Assembly: GCA_016630905.1 (NCBI GenBank)
Contig: WBMQ01000014.1
Coordinates: 868,001 to 932,000 of the forward strand
Reading direction: 5' to 3'
Length of the DNA: 64,000 bases
Source of the DNA: Capillidium heterosporum
Lineage: Eukaryota; Entomophthoromycota; Entomophthoromycetes; Entomophthorales; Capillidiaceae
The notes under the pieces were generated by a model. It made no database searches and was not told the origin of the DNA. It was given only the letters and a program-made list of their open reading frames with translations. The translations under genes and the position numbers were made by a program. This document shows, one piece after another, positions 47,858-61,200 of the stretch. Each line of letters opens with the position of its first letter. Position 1 is the first letter of the stretch.

Positions 47858-49292
47858 GTATACTATCTTCTAGCCAAATTGATATGAGCCTTAAAATTCA
47901 AATATAGTTGGTTATATAATTAAATAAGCTGTATACTTAATCTTATTTTATAACTTTTAATTTATTGTTTATAATAATACTATTTGTAAGAAAATATTTC
48001 TAAATTAGCTGCAGTTTTACTTAACTAAAATTCAAGTTATATTCTAAATTTATAAACTATTTATTAGCATATTTCTATTAATATTAAAATTTTACATTCT
48101 TTTTAATAGAAATTAAGCATTTAATTTAGTATTAGCTATTTCTAATTAAACTTTCTACTATCTAAAACTATATATAGTTATTTAAAAGAATAATATAGAT
48201 ATCAATATTAAAGATAAGTAGCTTATATAAAGTATATAGTAAACTTAGTAATAGATTAAAAAGTATTTTAAATTATCTACCATTTTTTATTATTAATAAT
48301 ACACTTTAAAATCTAAAATTAGTATTGTTTTAAACTAAAAAGTTATACTAATCTAAATTTTAAACCTTAATTTAGCTAATAAATATAATTATATTAGCTT
48401 TATAACTATAATTAAAATATTTTATTTATTATTTTTAGATTAAACTTTCTTTTTATATAGCTTTATTATCAATATATAAGAAAATCTTTTTAAATTAGCT
48501 ATAATTTTACTTAATAATTAAAATACAAACTATATTTATATTTAAATAACTAGTTAATATTTTTTATTAAGATAGAATTTTCTTTTTAGTAAAAATTAAG
48601 TAGTTAATTTTATACTAACTACTTTTTAATTTTTATATTTTCTAAAGTTTAAATAAATATCTTAAATTATTTAATATTTCTTTTACTATTAGTATAGTAT
48701 AGACTTTTTATAATAATATAAATTAAAACTAATAATAATTATTTTCTATAATAAAAGTTATACTAACTTAAACTAAACTATAAAATCAAATTAAATTAAA
48801 ATTTATAATTTTTCTAAACTAATAAATTTAATTATACTTTTTAGTTTTTTAGCTATAATTAAAATATTTTACCTACTTATCTATTAGAAAATATTTATAA
48901 AAAATGCTTATTAGGCTAAAGTTAGCTAAGATTTTATAAAAGCTAAAAATATTAACTATATAGTTATATAAAAAAAGTTTATACTTATAGCTTAATTTAA
49001 AGATAATAAATAAATAAAAATACTTTAACTATAGCTAGTAAGTTAAAAAGTATAATTAAATTTATTAGTTTAAAAGGATTTTAAAGTTTAGTTTAAATTA
49101 ATATAACTTTCTATTATAAAAAAATACTAATAATTATTAACTTAGCTCTTTAGCTAAATTATATATTAAATATTAGGCTATTTTTTATAAGTAATTTCTA
49201 ATTATATTATATTTTAATAAAATACTTTAGATTAAAAACTTTATCTTTTATTAATAAATTATCTTAAATTACTATATACTTTATTTATACTA
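47858..49292. repeat. AT-rich LTR debris (families A, B, D)
   Basis: Decayed pieces of family A/B LTRs (about 47985-48480, 48480-48880 and 48890-49130) are followed by a family-D-related fragment starting AACTTAGCTCTTTAGCTAA near 49141. That fragment is cut at 49292 by the next insertion. No gene seen. Confidence 0.45.
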
Positions 49293-50178
49293 TATTGGCT
49301 AGTTACTCTTACTAAGTGTTTGACTATTAGTTTAGACTTTTAGTTAAGTAGGTTTGACTAAACTTAGTAAGTTCTTTAGTATAGAACATGATATGTATAT
49401 TATATTATAGGCTAACTAATATAAATATAGTAACTACTCTACAATTAAATCTAATATAAAAGCTTTATTCTTGCAATACTTTTAGTTAGAAACCTTTAAA
49501 ACATTATAATTAACCTAGCCTAAACTTAATCTATAATTAGAGCAAACTTAAAAAAAAGGTTTTAAACAATTCTAATAAACTGACTTAAAAACTCTCTTTT
49601 TTATATTAATAAAAACAATTTAAAACCCTTTTTCTTTTTCTCTTATTCTTTCACTATCCTTTTTATCCTCCTATCTATTTCTTCTTATTTGGTAGTCTGT
49701 TTTCTATTTTGTTCTCTTCTCTTTCTTTTTTTTTCTTTTTATCTATCTTTCTATTTTTTTCCTCTTTGTTTTCTCTTTCTTCTCTCTTATATAATAGATC
49801 CAAAACAAGGCATAATTTAAAGGCTTATCAATAAACTCTTTTCTTAATAAACTGGAAAGTTACTATTTTAATTACTACTGTTTGCCTTTACATTTTGAAT
49901 TTACTTTCTTTATAGGTTAACTATTAAAAAATCCAGTATTAAGTCTAAAATCCTAAACTTACCTTTTTAATAGAAAATCAGTCTTAGATAATTTAAGCAA
50001 CTTTGCTATTAGTTAGAATATATACTAATGAATAGTAGGTATTTTAAAGTATAGGAACAAATATATAACTATATTACTTCAAAATATTCTGTTCTATAAT
50101 AGCTAAATTATAGGTTTTTTACAAAAAATAAATATTTTAATATTTAATACCTAACTTAGCCTAAAAGCTAAGTTAACA
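49293..50178. repeat. Family-D solo LTR with TSD TACTA, decayed
   Basis: An 886-bp AT-enriched copy of 35119-36028, from TATTGGCTAG to AGCTAAGTTAACA. Flanks TACTA lie at 49288-49292 and 50179-50183. It has inserted into an older family-D-related fragment. The terminal inverted repeat AACTTAGC...GCTAAGTT is retained despite heavy decay elsewhere. Confidence 0.8.
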
Positions 50179-50183
50179 TACTA

Positions 50184-50600
50184 TTATCTTTAAATTAAGC
50201 TATAAGTATAAGCTTTTTTTATATATAGCTTTATAGTCAACTTTATTAGCTTTTATAAAGTATTGGCTACTATTGCTTTTTAGCTAACTTCTACTAATAA
50301 ATACTTTTTAATATAATCTATAGTACTAATATAGTAGCTAGTATTAGTTTTAATTATTTAACTTATTATATTATTAGTTAAATTTAATTATAAATAAATT
50401 AGATTTTTAAAATACTAAATTTATTAAGTTTAAAAATACTTTATAATATATTTAATCTAAACTTTAGCAAAATCAAAATAGTAAATATAAAAGTTTATTA
50501 TAAGATGCTTTATATATTTGAATGGATTTAGTTAGATTAACTGCTTACTATAAGATAAAAATCCTTTTAGTAAGCTAGGATTAAAAGAAAGCTATAAATA
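50184..50600. repeat. Decayed LTR fragments
   Basis: Short family-A/B pieces, and a stretch resembling family-C flank, lead into unique DNA at about 50600. Confidence 0.35.
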
Positions 50601-52357
50601 TAATATATAGCCTGCAAAACAGAGGTATAAAATGCATGCATTGTTTTGAGGCACAAACTACATAGTAAAACATAACTCCTTCTCATGAATTACCACATTA
50701 ATACCGAAACCCATCCTTTACAATAACGTAGACTACCAGCCCATGTGACAAGCTACTCAAATTAATGCAGAACTTTCAAGGATTATTAGACCGAAGGCTG
50801 TCAAGCGAACAACCTATTTTCATTAGTAAATCACTCAGCCATTATAACTCTGGGTACCTCTTTAAAACGAGTAATTCCATAAACCATTTTCTTATCATTT
50901 TAGCACCACCTATAAAAAAGGCAATGGAACATTTTAGTTCAATGAGTACCAACTCGAATTTAAATGAAATTTGGTATCAAAGTCTATCAATGGGAAGTGG
51001 ATAAGTCAACTAATTACCCAACCTATCATTTCAAACTTCAGCTTCACCAAGAAGCTGCCTAAAAAACCGGTCTCAAAACCTAATTCCTTTTTTATTACAA
51101 ATGGAATGGTACACGTAAGCAAAAGCTGATGTCTCCATCTCTTTGCATCAGCAGTGCCTACGTGTACTTTTACAAGCTCAACTGCTTATGTCATCAAATT
51201 TAGTGGTGGACCGATTTACGTATTGGGAACAAAGTCATTCAAAGTTTTGATAAGATCCGTATTATCAAATCTACATAGTAAACATAAATTGACACTGCTG
51301 ATGGATCCAGTATCTAAATAGTATACTGATGCTGGAAACAAATTCCGTTATAAAGTTGGATACAAAAATACAATCTGGTTTATGTCGATATTTGGATAAG
51401 CTGCAGAAAGGTCTCATCAAATCCATTTCCGACTTTTACAAATCGAATACTTGTGATTATATAGCTCAAAGTCAGGATTTGACATGTAATTGTCTTTTGG
51501 GAGAAGCTTACATGTAATCTAAAAGTATGTACAGATTCCATGTCTCGTCTTTATAAGATACAAGGCACTATATTTTGGAACAGTGAGTACTAGTCTAAAG
51601 ATATGTCAACCGTTTAGTATAAACTGCCTATCCATAATCTTTAAAAGTGATAGGTTTTGGTAGTAGTTGTCATTTAAATATCTATAGCTATGCAATCAAA
51701 GTACTTTGAATATATACCAGGTTTGAAAGATGTTACTTATCAAAACTAAATCTAAAGAATATTTACACAACCCTAGTTGAAGATATAATACGGATGCATT
51801 AAAGCCGACCTGTTATCAAGGTCGTAATTAAAGCACTTATTCCCATATCACCAACATTCTCAACATACATCTGAAAGTTGCAGGAGAATTAACCCCACAT
51901 CCACATCTCCACCTAAAAGATAACTTGAGAAGTTCGAGAAATTCATTTTGTGACAGGTTATTCCCCACTTCAAATTGAAAATTAGAATTGACATGGGTCA
52001 GACTGATAAAAATTTTAATTACCCAATCATTGTAATTGTAAAAGGCTAAAGTATCCAGTTCAATCTACAGATCAATAAAGTTGGAGATGAAAATGGAAAT
52101 GGCAAAATAGTAACGGGAAATCATTGAATCGAAGGATGAAATAGAACTGAAAATTACTAGTAAAAGATACTATTTATTGATGGTATATAAATATATATTT
52201 TTGATTAAGGGCAGAACAAGGAATTAGGGAGCTTTCAAATAAATGATTCTATAGTTCGACAGCTATAAAAGTTATCGACGTTAAAATTGGAGTAGTAGCA
52301 GATTTTGGGGAGAGGGGTAAGGGTAGGTGTATAAGTATAGGCGTGTATCTAATAAAC
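50600..52357. other. Unique region without a recognised gene
   Basis: Composition returns to gene-like levels and no repeat is present. Two short frames (50765-51004, 79 codons; 51329-51517, 62 codons) have no recognisable domain and no splice pattern I could extend, so I do not call them. A compound hairpin lies at 51109-51167 (separate entry). The 3' flank of the bZIP gene lies at the right. Confidence 0.4.
51109..51167. other. Compound inverted repeat (stem-loop)
   Basis: Outer arms GTACACGTA (51109-51117) and TACGTGTAC (51159-51167) are perfect complements. Inside them GCTGATG (51125-51131) and CATCAGC (51146-51152) are also perfect. The internal loop is 7 and 6 nt and the hairpin loop 14 nt. 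This could be a structured RNA, a protein-binding palindrome or a small foldback element. Confidence 0.6.
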
Positions 52358-52933
52358 TTAGCATATGAGGGTCTCAGTGGGAACTTGGCTGGTATCGATG
52401 TCCTCACTATCTAAAGGGCTGTTGGCCTTAGAGTTGATGAGGCAAGAGGCCAGGAAGAGGGTAACAGAGAACTCTTGCTTCTGAAGCTTGAGCTCGTTGT
52501 TGCGGGCGGTAAGCGCTTCGAACTGTTCCTCCAGCTGTTGGATGTGGAGCTTCTTCTTCCTGCGGCACTCTTTGGCAGCCAGGCGGTTGCGTTGTAGCCT
52601 TCGCTGGCGCTTCTGCTCGGAGGTCAACTTGGTCAGGTCCAAGTTCTCGCCTTCGAACGATTTGCAAGCTCTTCCCCTGGCCTTAGGTTTGAGAGCCGCG
52701 TTGATATCGGTGTTGGTAAATTGGCTGGGGATTGAGGCATAGTAGGCTGGTTTGTAGGTTTGGTTGCCGTTGCTTTCGTAGTCCATAGTTTGGGGGGAGC
52801 CTGAGGATGGGGCCATGACTGGCTTGGACTTGGTTTTGGGTCGGACGGCTGGCTTCAAGTGCTTGGTCGTACTTAGAGCCAAGGGGTGCTTTAATTCGGG
52901 CTGGTTGTAGATGTTCTCGTAGGACTGCATCAT
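52358..52933 (-). CDS. bZIP transcription factor, CREB/ATF-like
   Basis: A 191-residue single-exon nuclear DNA-binding protein. The basic region is residues ~106-128 with the invariant Asn116-x7-Arg124 (RNRLAAKECRRKKK). The AA..CRRKKK signature is typical of CREB/ATF factors that bind CRE-like TGACGTCA. The zipper starts at once with Leu134, Leu141, Leu148 and Phe155, so it is short (about four heptads). The N-terminal half is Pro/Thr/Ser/Lys-rich and low in structure (residues 25-60). The C-terminal tail LDSEDIDTSQVPTETL is acidic. No kinase-inducible domain is recognisable. The start is the first of two adjacent Met codons; a Met farther upstream is not available in frame. No lesions. Confidence 0.88.
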   Translation of the reverse strand: MMQSYENIYNQPELKHPLALSTTKHLKPAVRPKTKSKPVMAPSSGSPQTMDYESNGNQTYKPAYYASIPSQFTNTDINAALKPKARGRACKSFEGENLDLTKLTSEQKRQRRLQRNRLAAKECRRKKKLHIQQLEEQFEALTARNNELKLQKQEFSVTLFLASCLINSKANSPLDSEDIDTSQVPTETLIC

Positions 52934-54240
52934 CTTGTGTCGACGTGACGAAATTAATTAACTAGCGCAAAAGCTACGTGGTTGTGTAAAGTTTAAAACT
53001 CTAAAAAAGTTGGATTTTAAAATTCACTTCAGTTACTTTTTATATTGATCTTCAGAGTGGGGAAGCTGATCTCTCATTTTGTTCTTATTCTGCACCTTGA
53101 AAGATTGGATAAACATTTTATGCTTATTTAATTAGTTCATTTAATTTGTCAGAAGGCTTGTGATTGGAGTTGGCAATGTGCTTAGCATATGCGTTTACTT
53201 ATGTCATAGCTCGAACCAGCTTTTGCGTAGTGCAATTGGCTGCAGCCTAGGGTTATCACCACTTTCCAGCACCACATATTTTTCCGCTTTTCGAAACCAA
53301 GCCCAATCTAGGTTTTGTGGTGAGGTAAGCCATAAATTTGGGACTAGCTTTTCAGCCCGATATGGCAATGTACTCAAACGGTTTTCAGATTTTATACTCG
53401 AGATTGTTTATCCAGTCGTATAATTCGCCCAAATTGTCGGTAATCATTCAGAATTTCGCTACAAGAGGATGTCTGACGTAAACTTTTGACGAAATGGGCA
53501 CTATTCCATTGGTCTAGTGACTAAACTTTATCGCTGCCCAATAGACTTATGGGCTTTTAACTTATTTAGATTCCTAAAGAATAGGTTCTATCCTGGCTTA
53601 TTTAATTCTGCACATCGCTAATGGGTCATCGAATTCTCACAACACCCCTTAATTCCTCAGTTCCTCACATAGTGAAGTTATAATTAGGGCGAGGAAAGAA
53701 TCGGCAAGAGTTTGCACCACATCATCAGACCTAAATATAGATCTTACCACGTAACCTTTGCTTCTCAATTTGAAATTGAAGCTTTTCAGCTTGGCGCGCA
53801 AATTTCAAATTGCCCGCTCTGATTTCAAATTACTGCAAAAATTGCTATGCTCAGTAGCTTCTCATAAATCCATGCCATCGTTTAGCCAGAATCGGATTCA
53901 GCAACCTGATTCCAGGTATAAAGTAAAGGAGTCTATTCGGAGTAAGGCCTATAACATACTACGCAGTCTACTCCAATTCAAATTCTACTTTTATTATATA
54001 AACGTATAGGGAAAATTGCAATTGGAACAGATGTGATGTATAAAGGGATACTTTGTTGACCTTATACAACTTGGCAAATATTTCAGGGCCAAATGAAGAT
54101 TGATAGTCTAATTTGTAATAATGACTTATAATTTGCAAAAATATATAATAATATGTTAAAGTAAGCAGGATAGGTTTATACAATTAAAATAGTAATAATC
54201 AATCATAAATATATTTACAAAAGGTTAATCTATTATACTA
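52934..54240. other. Intergenic region upstream of the bZIP gene
   Basis: Unique DNA of moderate composition. Open frames at 53160-53423 (87 codons) and 53758-54009 (83 codons) have no recognisable domain or splice context. The bZIP promoter must lie here. From about 54150 the sequence grades into AT-rich repeats. Confidence 0.4.
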
Positions 54241-55192
54241 AAGTGTATATATATATTTAAAAGTTACTTTAATTTTAGCTTAAACTAAATTACTAATTAA
54301 CAAACTATTTATTAATTTGTTTATAATTAATAAAAATACTTGAAACTTTTAATTTTTATATAAAAGTTTTAATATATACTATTAACTTGGCTTTTTATTT
54401 AAATTAAATCTATACTATATATAATAAATAAAAAAATAAAATTTAAATTACTTTAATAAATTAGCTTAAAAAACTTTCTTTTTTTCTATTAATAAAAGTT
54501 ATTTAAAACCTTTTTTTAAGTTTATTTTAATTAAATATTTAAAAAAATTTTAGCTAAAAGTTTTTATATTATATTAAGTAGCTTATAATATAATATACAT
54601 TATACTATATACTAAAAAACTTAGTAAGTTTGATTAAACTTACTTAACTAAAAGTCTAAACTATTAATTAAATACTTAGTATAATAACTCTAATTATTAT
54701 AATTTTTACTATAATATTATTATTATACTATTTTTTAATTTTAATCTTTTATTTATATTTATAACTAATTTTAATCAAAAATCTATTTTATTTATTAGAT
54801 ATTTTTAATTATTTTTCTATATTTTTAATTAGTCTTTAATAATTATTAATTTAGCTAAAAAGCTAAGTTATATATTAAATATTATATTATTTTCATAAGT
54901 AATTTCTAATTATACTATACTTTAACAAAATACTTTAAATTAAGTATTTTACTTTTTATTAGCAATTTATCCTAAATTACTATATATCTTATTTATATTA
55001 TATTAATTAATTTTTAGTTTACCTAACTTTATTTAGAATTAATTATCTTTAAGTATAAATTATTAAATTCTAACTTTAATAATAAATTACTATAATTAAT
55101 ATATATTTTTATCTTTTATTAAAGAAAAATCTACTTATAAAATGCTAAATTAAAACTATTTTTTAAGTTATAATATATATATTAAAGCTTTA
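54240..55192. repeat. Decayed LTR fragments (mainly family D and C)
   Basis: Includes D-related pieces near 54595-54680 and 54841-55010 (AATTTAGCTAAAAAGCTAAGTT at its start) and a C-related piece near 54690-54840. No gene. Confidence 0.4.
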
Positions 55193-55855
55193 TATTAGGA
55201 AATATCTACCAAGAATACTTACTAGTAAAAGTCAACTAAGTAGTAATGATAGCTAGTATTTTATAAAAGCTAAGGAAGTTGATATAAAGGTTATATAAAG
55301 AGGATAATTATGCTTAGAGTTAAATCCAAAAGTAATAAGCAAATAAGACTACTTTGATTATAGCTATAAAACTAAGAAATGTAGTTAAATATATTATTTA
55401 GCTTAGGTTTTCAAATTTAGTTTAGTTAGTTTAGTTTATATTATTAATTTAAGCTAGGCTAATATAACTCTTAGTTTTAAAAAATGCAAATTATTAGTTT
55501 TTAATTATACTACATAAGAAGTCTATACTATACCAATAATAGAAGAAAAATATTAAATATTCAATATATTTATTTAATAATTACTTGACTTACTACTAAG
55601 TTTACTATAGGCCTTATATAGATAACTTGTCTTTAATAGTTAATATTTTAGATATTGGTAATTAATATTTATTTAAACTTTAATATTATAACTTATTTGG
55701 TTTTTCTAAAAGATAATTGTAATCTTTAAGAAATATAAGAAATAAGACATAGTGACTATAAAGTTAATTATTTGATTTTTGTTATAAAGGCATTTCTAAA
55801 CTTGAATTTAGTTTATAAAGTAAAACTATAGCTAATCTAAAAATATTTTCTTATA
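55193..55855. repeat. Family-B solo LTR with TSD CTTTA
   Basis: A 663-bp copy from TATTAGGAAATATC to ATTTTCTTATA. Flanks CTTTA lie at 55188-55192 and 55856-55860. Moderately decayed. Confidence 0.8.
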
Positions 55856-55974
55856 CTTTAAAATAGAAAAAAGGATTTAAAAGGATTTTTATAAAATTAG
55901 TTTAAATAAATATATATATGCTTTTAGCTAGTAGTTTTGCAAAGATTAAAAGTTTTAAATATTTTTATTAACTA

Positions 55975-56770
55975 TAGAAAATATAATATATATTGTATTA
56001 TAGGCTAACTAATATAGATGTAGCAACTGCTTTATAATTAAATCTAATATAAAAGCTTTATTCTTGCAATACTTCTGGTTAGAAACTTTTAAAATATTAT
56101 AATTAATCTAACTTAAACTTAATCTACAATTAGGGCAAACTTAAAAAAAAGGTTTTAAATAATTCTAATAAACTAACTTAAAAACTCTCTTTTCTTTTAT
56201 TAATAAAAGTAATTCAAAAACTTTTTTCCTTTTCTTTTGTTCTTTTATTATTCTTTTTGTTTTCCTATTTGTTTTTTCTGGTTTGGTAGTCTATTTTTAT
56301 TTTTGTTCTCTCTTTTTTTCTTTTTTTTCTCTATTTATTTTTCTATTTATTTCTTCTTTTTTCCTTTTTATTTTGTTCTTCTTATATAGTAGATCCAAAA
56401 CAAAGCATAATTTAGAGACTTGTTAGTAAACTCTTTTCTTAATAAACCAAAGAGTTACTATTCTAATTACTACTGTCTACCTTTGCATTTTGAACTTACT
56501 TTTTCTATAAGCCAACTATTAGAAATTTTAATATTAAGTCTAAAATCCCAAACTTACCTTTTTAATAGAAAATTAGTCTTAAGTAATTTAAGCAACTTTG
56601 CTATTAGTTAAAATGTATACTAATAAATAGTAGGTATTTTAAAGTGTAAGGATAAATATATAACTATATCATCCTAAAATACTTTATCTAATAGTAGTCA
56701 AATTATAGGTTTTTTATAAAAAATAAATGTTCTAATGTTTAATACCTAACTTAGCTTAAGAGCTAAGTTA
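55975..56770. repeat. Family-D LTR, 5'-truncated
   Basis: Aligns with the part of 35119-36028 downstream of its first ~110 bp and ends with AACTTAGCTTAAGAGCTAAGTT near 56747-56768. It is decayed; the pyrimidine-rich tract is recognisable at 56180-56390. The open frame inside (56420-56611) is spurious. Confidence 0.65.
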
Positions 56771-57116
56771 ATAATAATAATTATATAAATATATAATTTG
56801 ATTTTTATACTTTTTTAGTATATTTTAGTTAAAATTTCTTTATTTTACTTTTTTTAAACTTACTTTTTTAGATAATTTATATTACTAATATAATAATTAG
56901 TATTAGTTCTACTATTTTAACCTTTTATATTATGCACTTTTATTATAATACTATTATTAGTTAAATCTAATAGTACTTTTTTAAACTTTATTTATATAAA
57001 GCTTATAATAAACTTAATAATAAATTAAGTAATTAGTAAATAAATATTACAACTTAAAGTTATTAATACTTATTTAAAAAAATTATATAATTATTAATAT
57101 TAAAGATTAGATAAAA
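56771..57116. repeat. Family-C fragment, inverted, and flank
   Basis: 56790-56990 matches the end of the C copy at 38044-38694 (ACTATTATTAGTTAAATCTAATAG...ACTTTATT). It is followed by ~110 bp of A/B-like debris, ending in TAAAA, the target duplication of the next element. Confidence 0.5.
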
Positions 57117-57722
57117 TATAAAGTCTAAAAATATATTATTAGATTTAGCTAATAATAGTATTATAATAAAAGCATATAATATAAAAGGTTAAAATAGTAA
57201 AGCTAATACTAATTATTATATTAGTAATATAAATTATCTAAAAAAGTAAGTTTAAAAAAAAGTATAAAAATTTTAAATAAAATAAGCTAAAAAAGTATAA
57301 AAATTAAAAAATATATTTATATAATTTAATAACTAAAAGGCTAACTAAAAACAATACTTTATTTATAGGCAAATAAATTAGACTATTATAATAGTTATAA
57401 TTAATAATTAAGATTAAAAAGTAAATAATAGCTATTTAAAAAATAGTAAAGTAGAATATTATTAAAATATTAGCTTTTAGTAGTTATTAAAATATTTAAA
57501 TACTACTAGTTAGTTATTAGAGTTTTAATATTTAGATATTATTTAATAAAGATTAAAGTTTTTAAATTATAGTAAAACTAAAAATATATAAAAATATATA
57601 ATAAATAAAATAGATTTTTAATCAAAACTAGTTATAAATAAAAAATTTAAAATTTAAAAGTTAGAATAAAAAAATAAATTAATAACTTTATAGTAAAAAT
57701 TATAATAATTAGAATTATTATA
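57117..57722. repeat. Family-C solo LTR with TSD TAAAA
   Basis: A 606-bp decayed copy from TATAAAGTCTAAAAAT to GAATTATTATA, oriented like 25415-25944. Flanks TAAAA lie at 57112-57116 and 57723-57727. Confidence 0.75.
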
Positions 57723-57727
57723 TAAAA

Positions 57728-58450
57728 TACTAACTATTAATATCTAAAGTATCTATTACTAAAGATAAGTAGTTTATATAAAGTATATAATAAACTTAAT
57801 AGTAAAATAAGTAATTATTAAATATATTTAATATTTAATATTTTCTTCTATTATTACTATAGTATAAACTTTTTATATAATATAATTTAAAACTAAAAAT
57901 TTATATTTTTTCAAAATTAAAAGTTATATAGATCTAAACTAAATTTAAAAAAATAATTTTTAACTAATAAATTTAGTAATTTTTTTAGCTTTATAGCTAT
58001 AGTTAAAACATTAATTTATTTAGTACTTTTAAATTTTAATTTAAATATAAGTTTTCTTTTTATTAACTTTTTTAGCCTTTATATAGTATTAGCTACTATA
58101 GTATTTTAGCTAACTTTTATTAATAAGTATTTTATAATATATTAGTTATTAAAGTAATAATATTAAACTTTTTTAGTTTTATTAATATAATTATTACTAT
58201 ATTAGTTTATTTTAAATTTAGCCTAACATTTTTTAAAAACTTTTCTATATATATTTAATACTAAAAAACCTATTAAATTTAGCTAAACTTATTTAATTAA
58301 AAGTTTAAGCTAATAGCATATATAAGTGCTCTTTTATAAATAACTTATTTAGCTTTTAATATTTAATAGTATATAGGTAAAATTATATATTATTGGTAAA
58401 TTAGCAATTGAATAATATATTTATTTTTAATTAGAAACTAATAAAAAGTA
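57728..58450. repeat. AT-rich LTR debris
   Basis: An inverted family-B copy, strongly decayed, spans about 57740-58140. It is followed by D-related scraps up to about 58330 and then unique sequence. Confidence 0.4.
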
Positions 58451-58897
58451 TTGAATTCTAACTATAGTATACAGCTTGATAGGTATCAGCATAAGGGAGA
58501 AATTTTTTATCAAACTTCACTACCAACTTTAACAAAAGTAGATCCATTTACCTAAATCCTTAATCTAAAACTTTATAGTAGTGGAAAGAACTTCGGACTT
58601 TTACCTCATGTCATAATTTCGACCCGTTGAATTTGGAATTGGAATTTTAACGTTTGTGGGTAGCATGTTCAAATCAAGCCTATCATTTCAAGTGACGCAC
58701 CTGTTCTAAAGCAACTGATTTCACCGGAATATTAGCTGGATAAAAATTGTCAAGAAGCTACAATTTGGAGTTTGCTATATTGGTTTACAACCTCATAAAC
58801 CTAACCTTCGACTTTACCCCAATATCAAGTACACTTCAAATTGCAATATTCGATATGCTTTACTCATAACCTTTTTTACTAGTTTATACATTTGAAG
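58451..58897. other. Promoter region of the Rab6 gene
   Basis: Unique intergenic DNA. No TATA element stands out and no other gene is seen. Confidence 0.4.
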
Positions 58898-59750
<853 letters not shown>

Positions 59751-61200
59751 TGCAATATACCTATGTCTATATTAAGCCTTTAAAGTTTACTATAAGTTTA
59801 AATTAGTCTTTTACAAGTTGAGATCGATTTTTAAACCATATTTATTAGTTGTTGAATAGTAAGCAATACATTTTGTTTATAGTTTGGGTAGTGCCTACTT
59901 ACTTTTAAGGATCACACGTATCTAATATTTTTATGACCAACAGCTCATAGCTTCTCTTAATTGATAACTTCTAATTGCTCTTTTACAGGCTTTGCTGTAA
60001 GTTAGCTGTGTATATTTTCACATTAGTTTATGCCAGCTGGGTATTTTAGTTTTAAAGATGTTTGCGTTTCCCTTGCCAGCTACATAATGTATTAGCAAAT
60101 ATAATTAACTTACAAGTCTAAGAACGAACAGTTGCTCCTCAGAACTTTACACTTAATAGCCTGCTGATCTAGTGTCATTCTCTCCAAAAGCCATGCCTTT
60201 AGTTTGAATCAAAATTTTGGGAATGATTGTGAGTAGCTTAGTTCCCAATTATTATTTCTTGTTCAAATTTGCTATATAAATTTCAAGTATTGGTTAACAA
60301 GTCCACTAAACTACAGTTTAACTCTACATTAGAATAAAGTGTTTTATATCTTGCTTACATTCCCTTCAACTTTAATCCGATCTAAAAATTCAGTGCTGAG
60401 CAATTTTTAGTACAAGTGTATTCTTACTATCGATTTTATATCATGGCACTGGAAAAAGTTGATGGGTACAAGATACTTTCGGCAAAACTTGAAAGACAGT
60501 CCTTCTAATGCCATTACTTCCCTGAGTCTTAAGATATCAACAGCTAGTATACCTTTACAATTGCTAACTAGTTTATTTTGAAGCTAGAGTAACCTATTAC
60601 AGAAAGCTTAGTCATCCGTTAGTTTAGCACTGGACCTCACTTTTTAGGAGTTTTCATATTTAAGCCGAAAGGCTGTATACTTAAAAGGCCTGATAACTGC
60701 AACCTAGTTTACATTCCTTATTTGCACATTCTAGGATTTTCTATTGCACCAAAGTTGGTGCTTTTTGCGAAATTGCAATCTCATACTTCAAAATGATTTG
60801 GATAAAAAACGTTGAGGGTTTCTAACCAATAGGGACTTTCGTATCAGCCAAACCAAAGTCTATTCTACAAATTAAATGTCAATCAAAGCTCTATTTGCAT
60901 AACTTCATTGGCTAAGCTTTTCAAACCAAATCAAATCCATCTCATTGCAATTTTACTTCAAATGATGGCTTTTGATGGACGAAAGAGTTGGGATAATCGA
61001 CTATCAACTATGTAGGTGCCTCGATATTCAACAAATGCAGCTATGTTTAGGCTAGGGCTAGTAGTACTTTGATAGTAACCTTTGCTATCAACTCAATCTA
61101 ATTCTTAGTAAAATAAATTAGTGGTCGGAGACCCGAGGTACATTAAATATTATTAAAAAAATTAACTCATCTATTGCATATTGTTACTATTAGTTGAAGC
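59751..61200. other. Intergenic region
   Basis: Unique DNA, moderately AT-rich. No frame, repeat or RNA gene recognised. It must contain the promoter of the large repeat protein. Confidence 0.4.

Noticed and set aside
50765-51517. Two short plus-strand frames (79 and 62 codons)
   Set aside because: I could not join them by plausible introns, and neither resembles a known domain. Left as unassigned unique sequence.
52428-52742. Frames overlapping the bZIP gene on both strands
   Set aside because: Arg/Ala-rich shadows of the basic region; the bZIP frame carries the N-x7-R signature.
53160-54009. Frames of 87 and 83 codons upstream of the bZIP gene
   Set aside because: No domain, no conserved composition and no splice extension; most likely chance frames in intergenic DNA.
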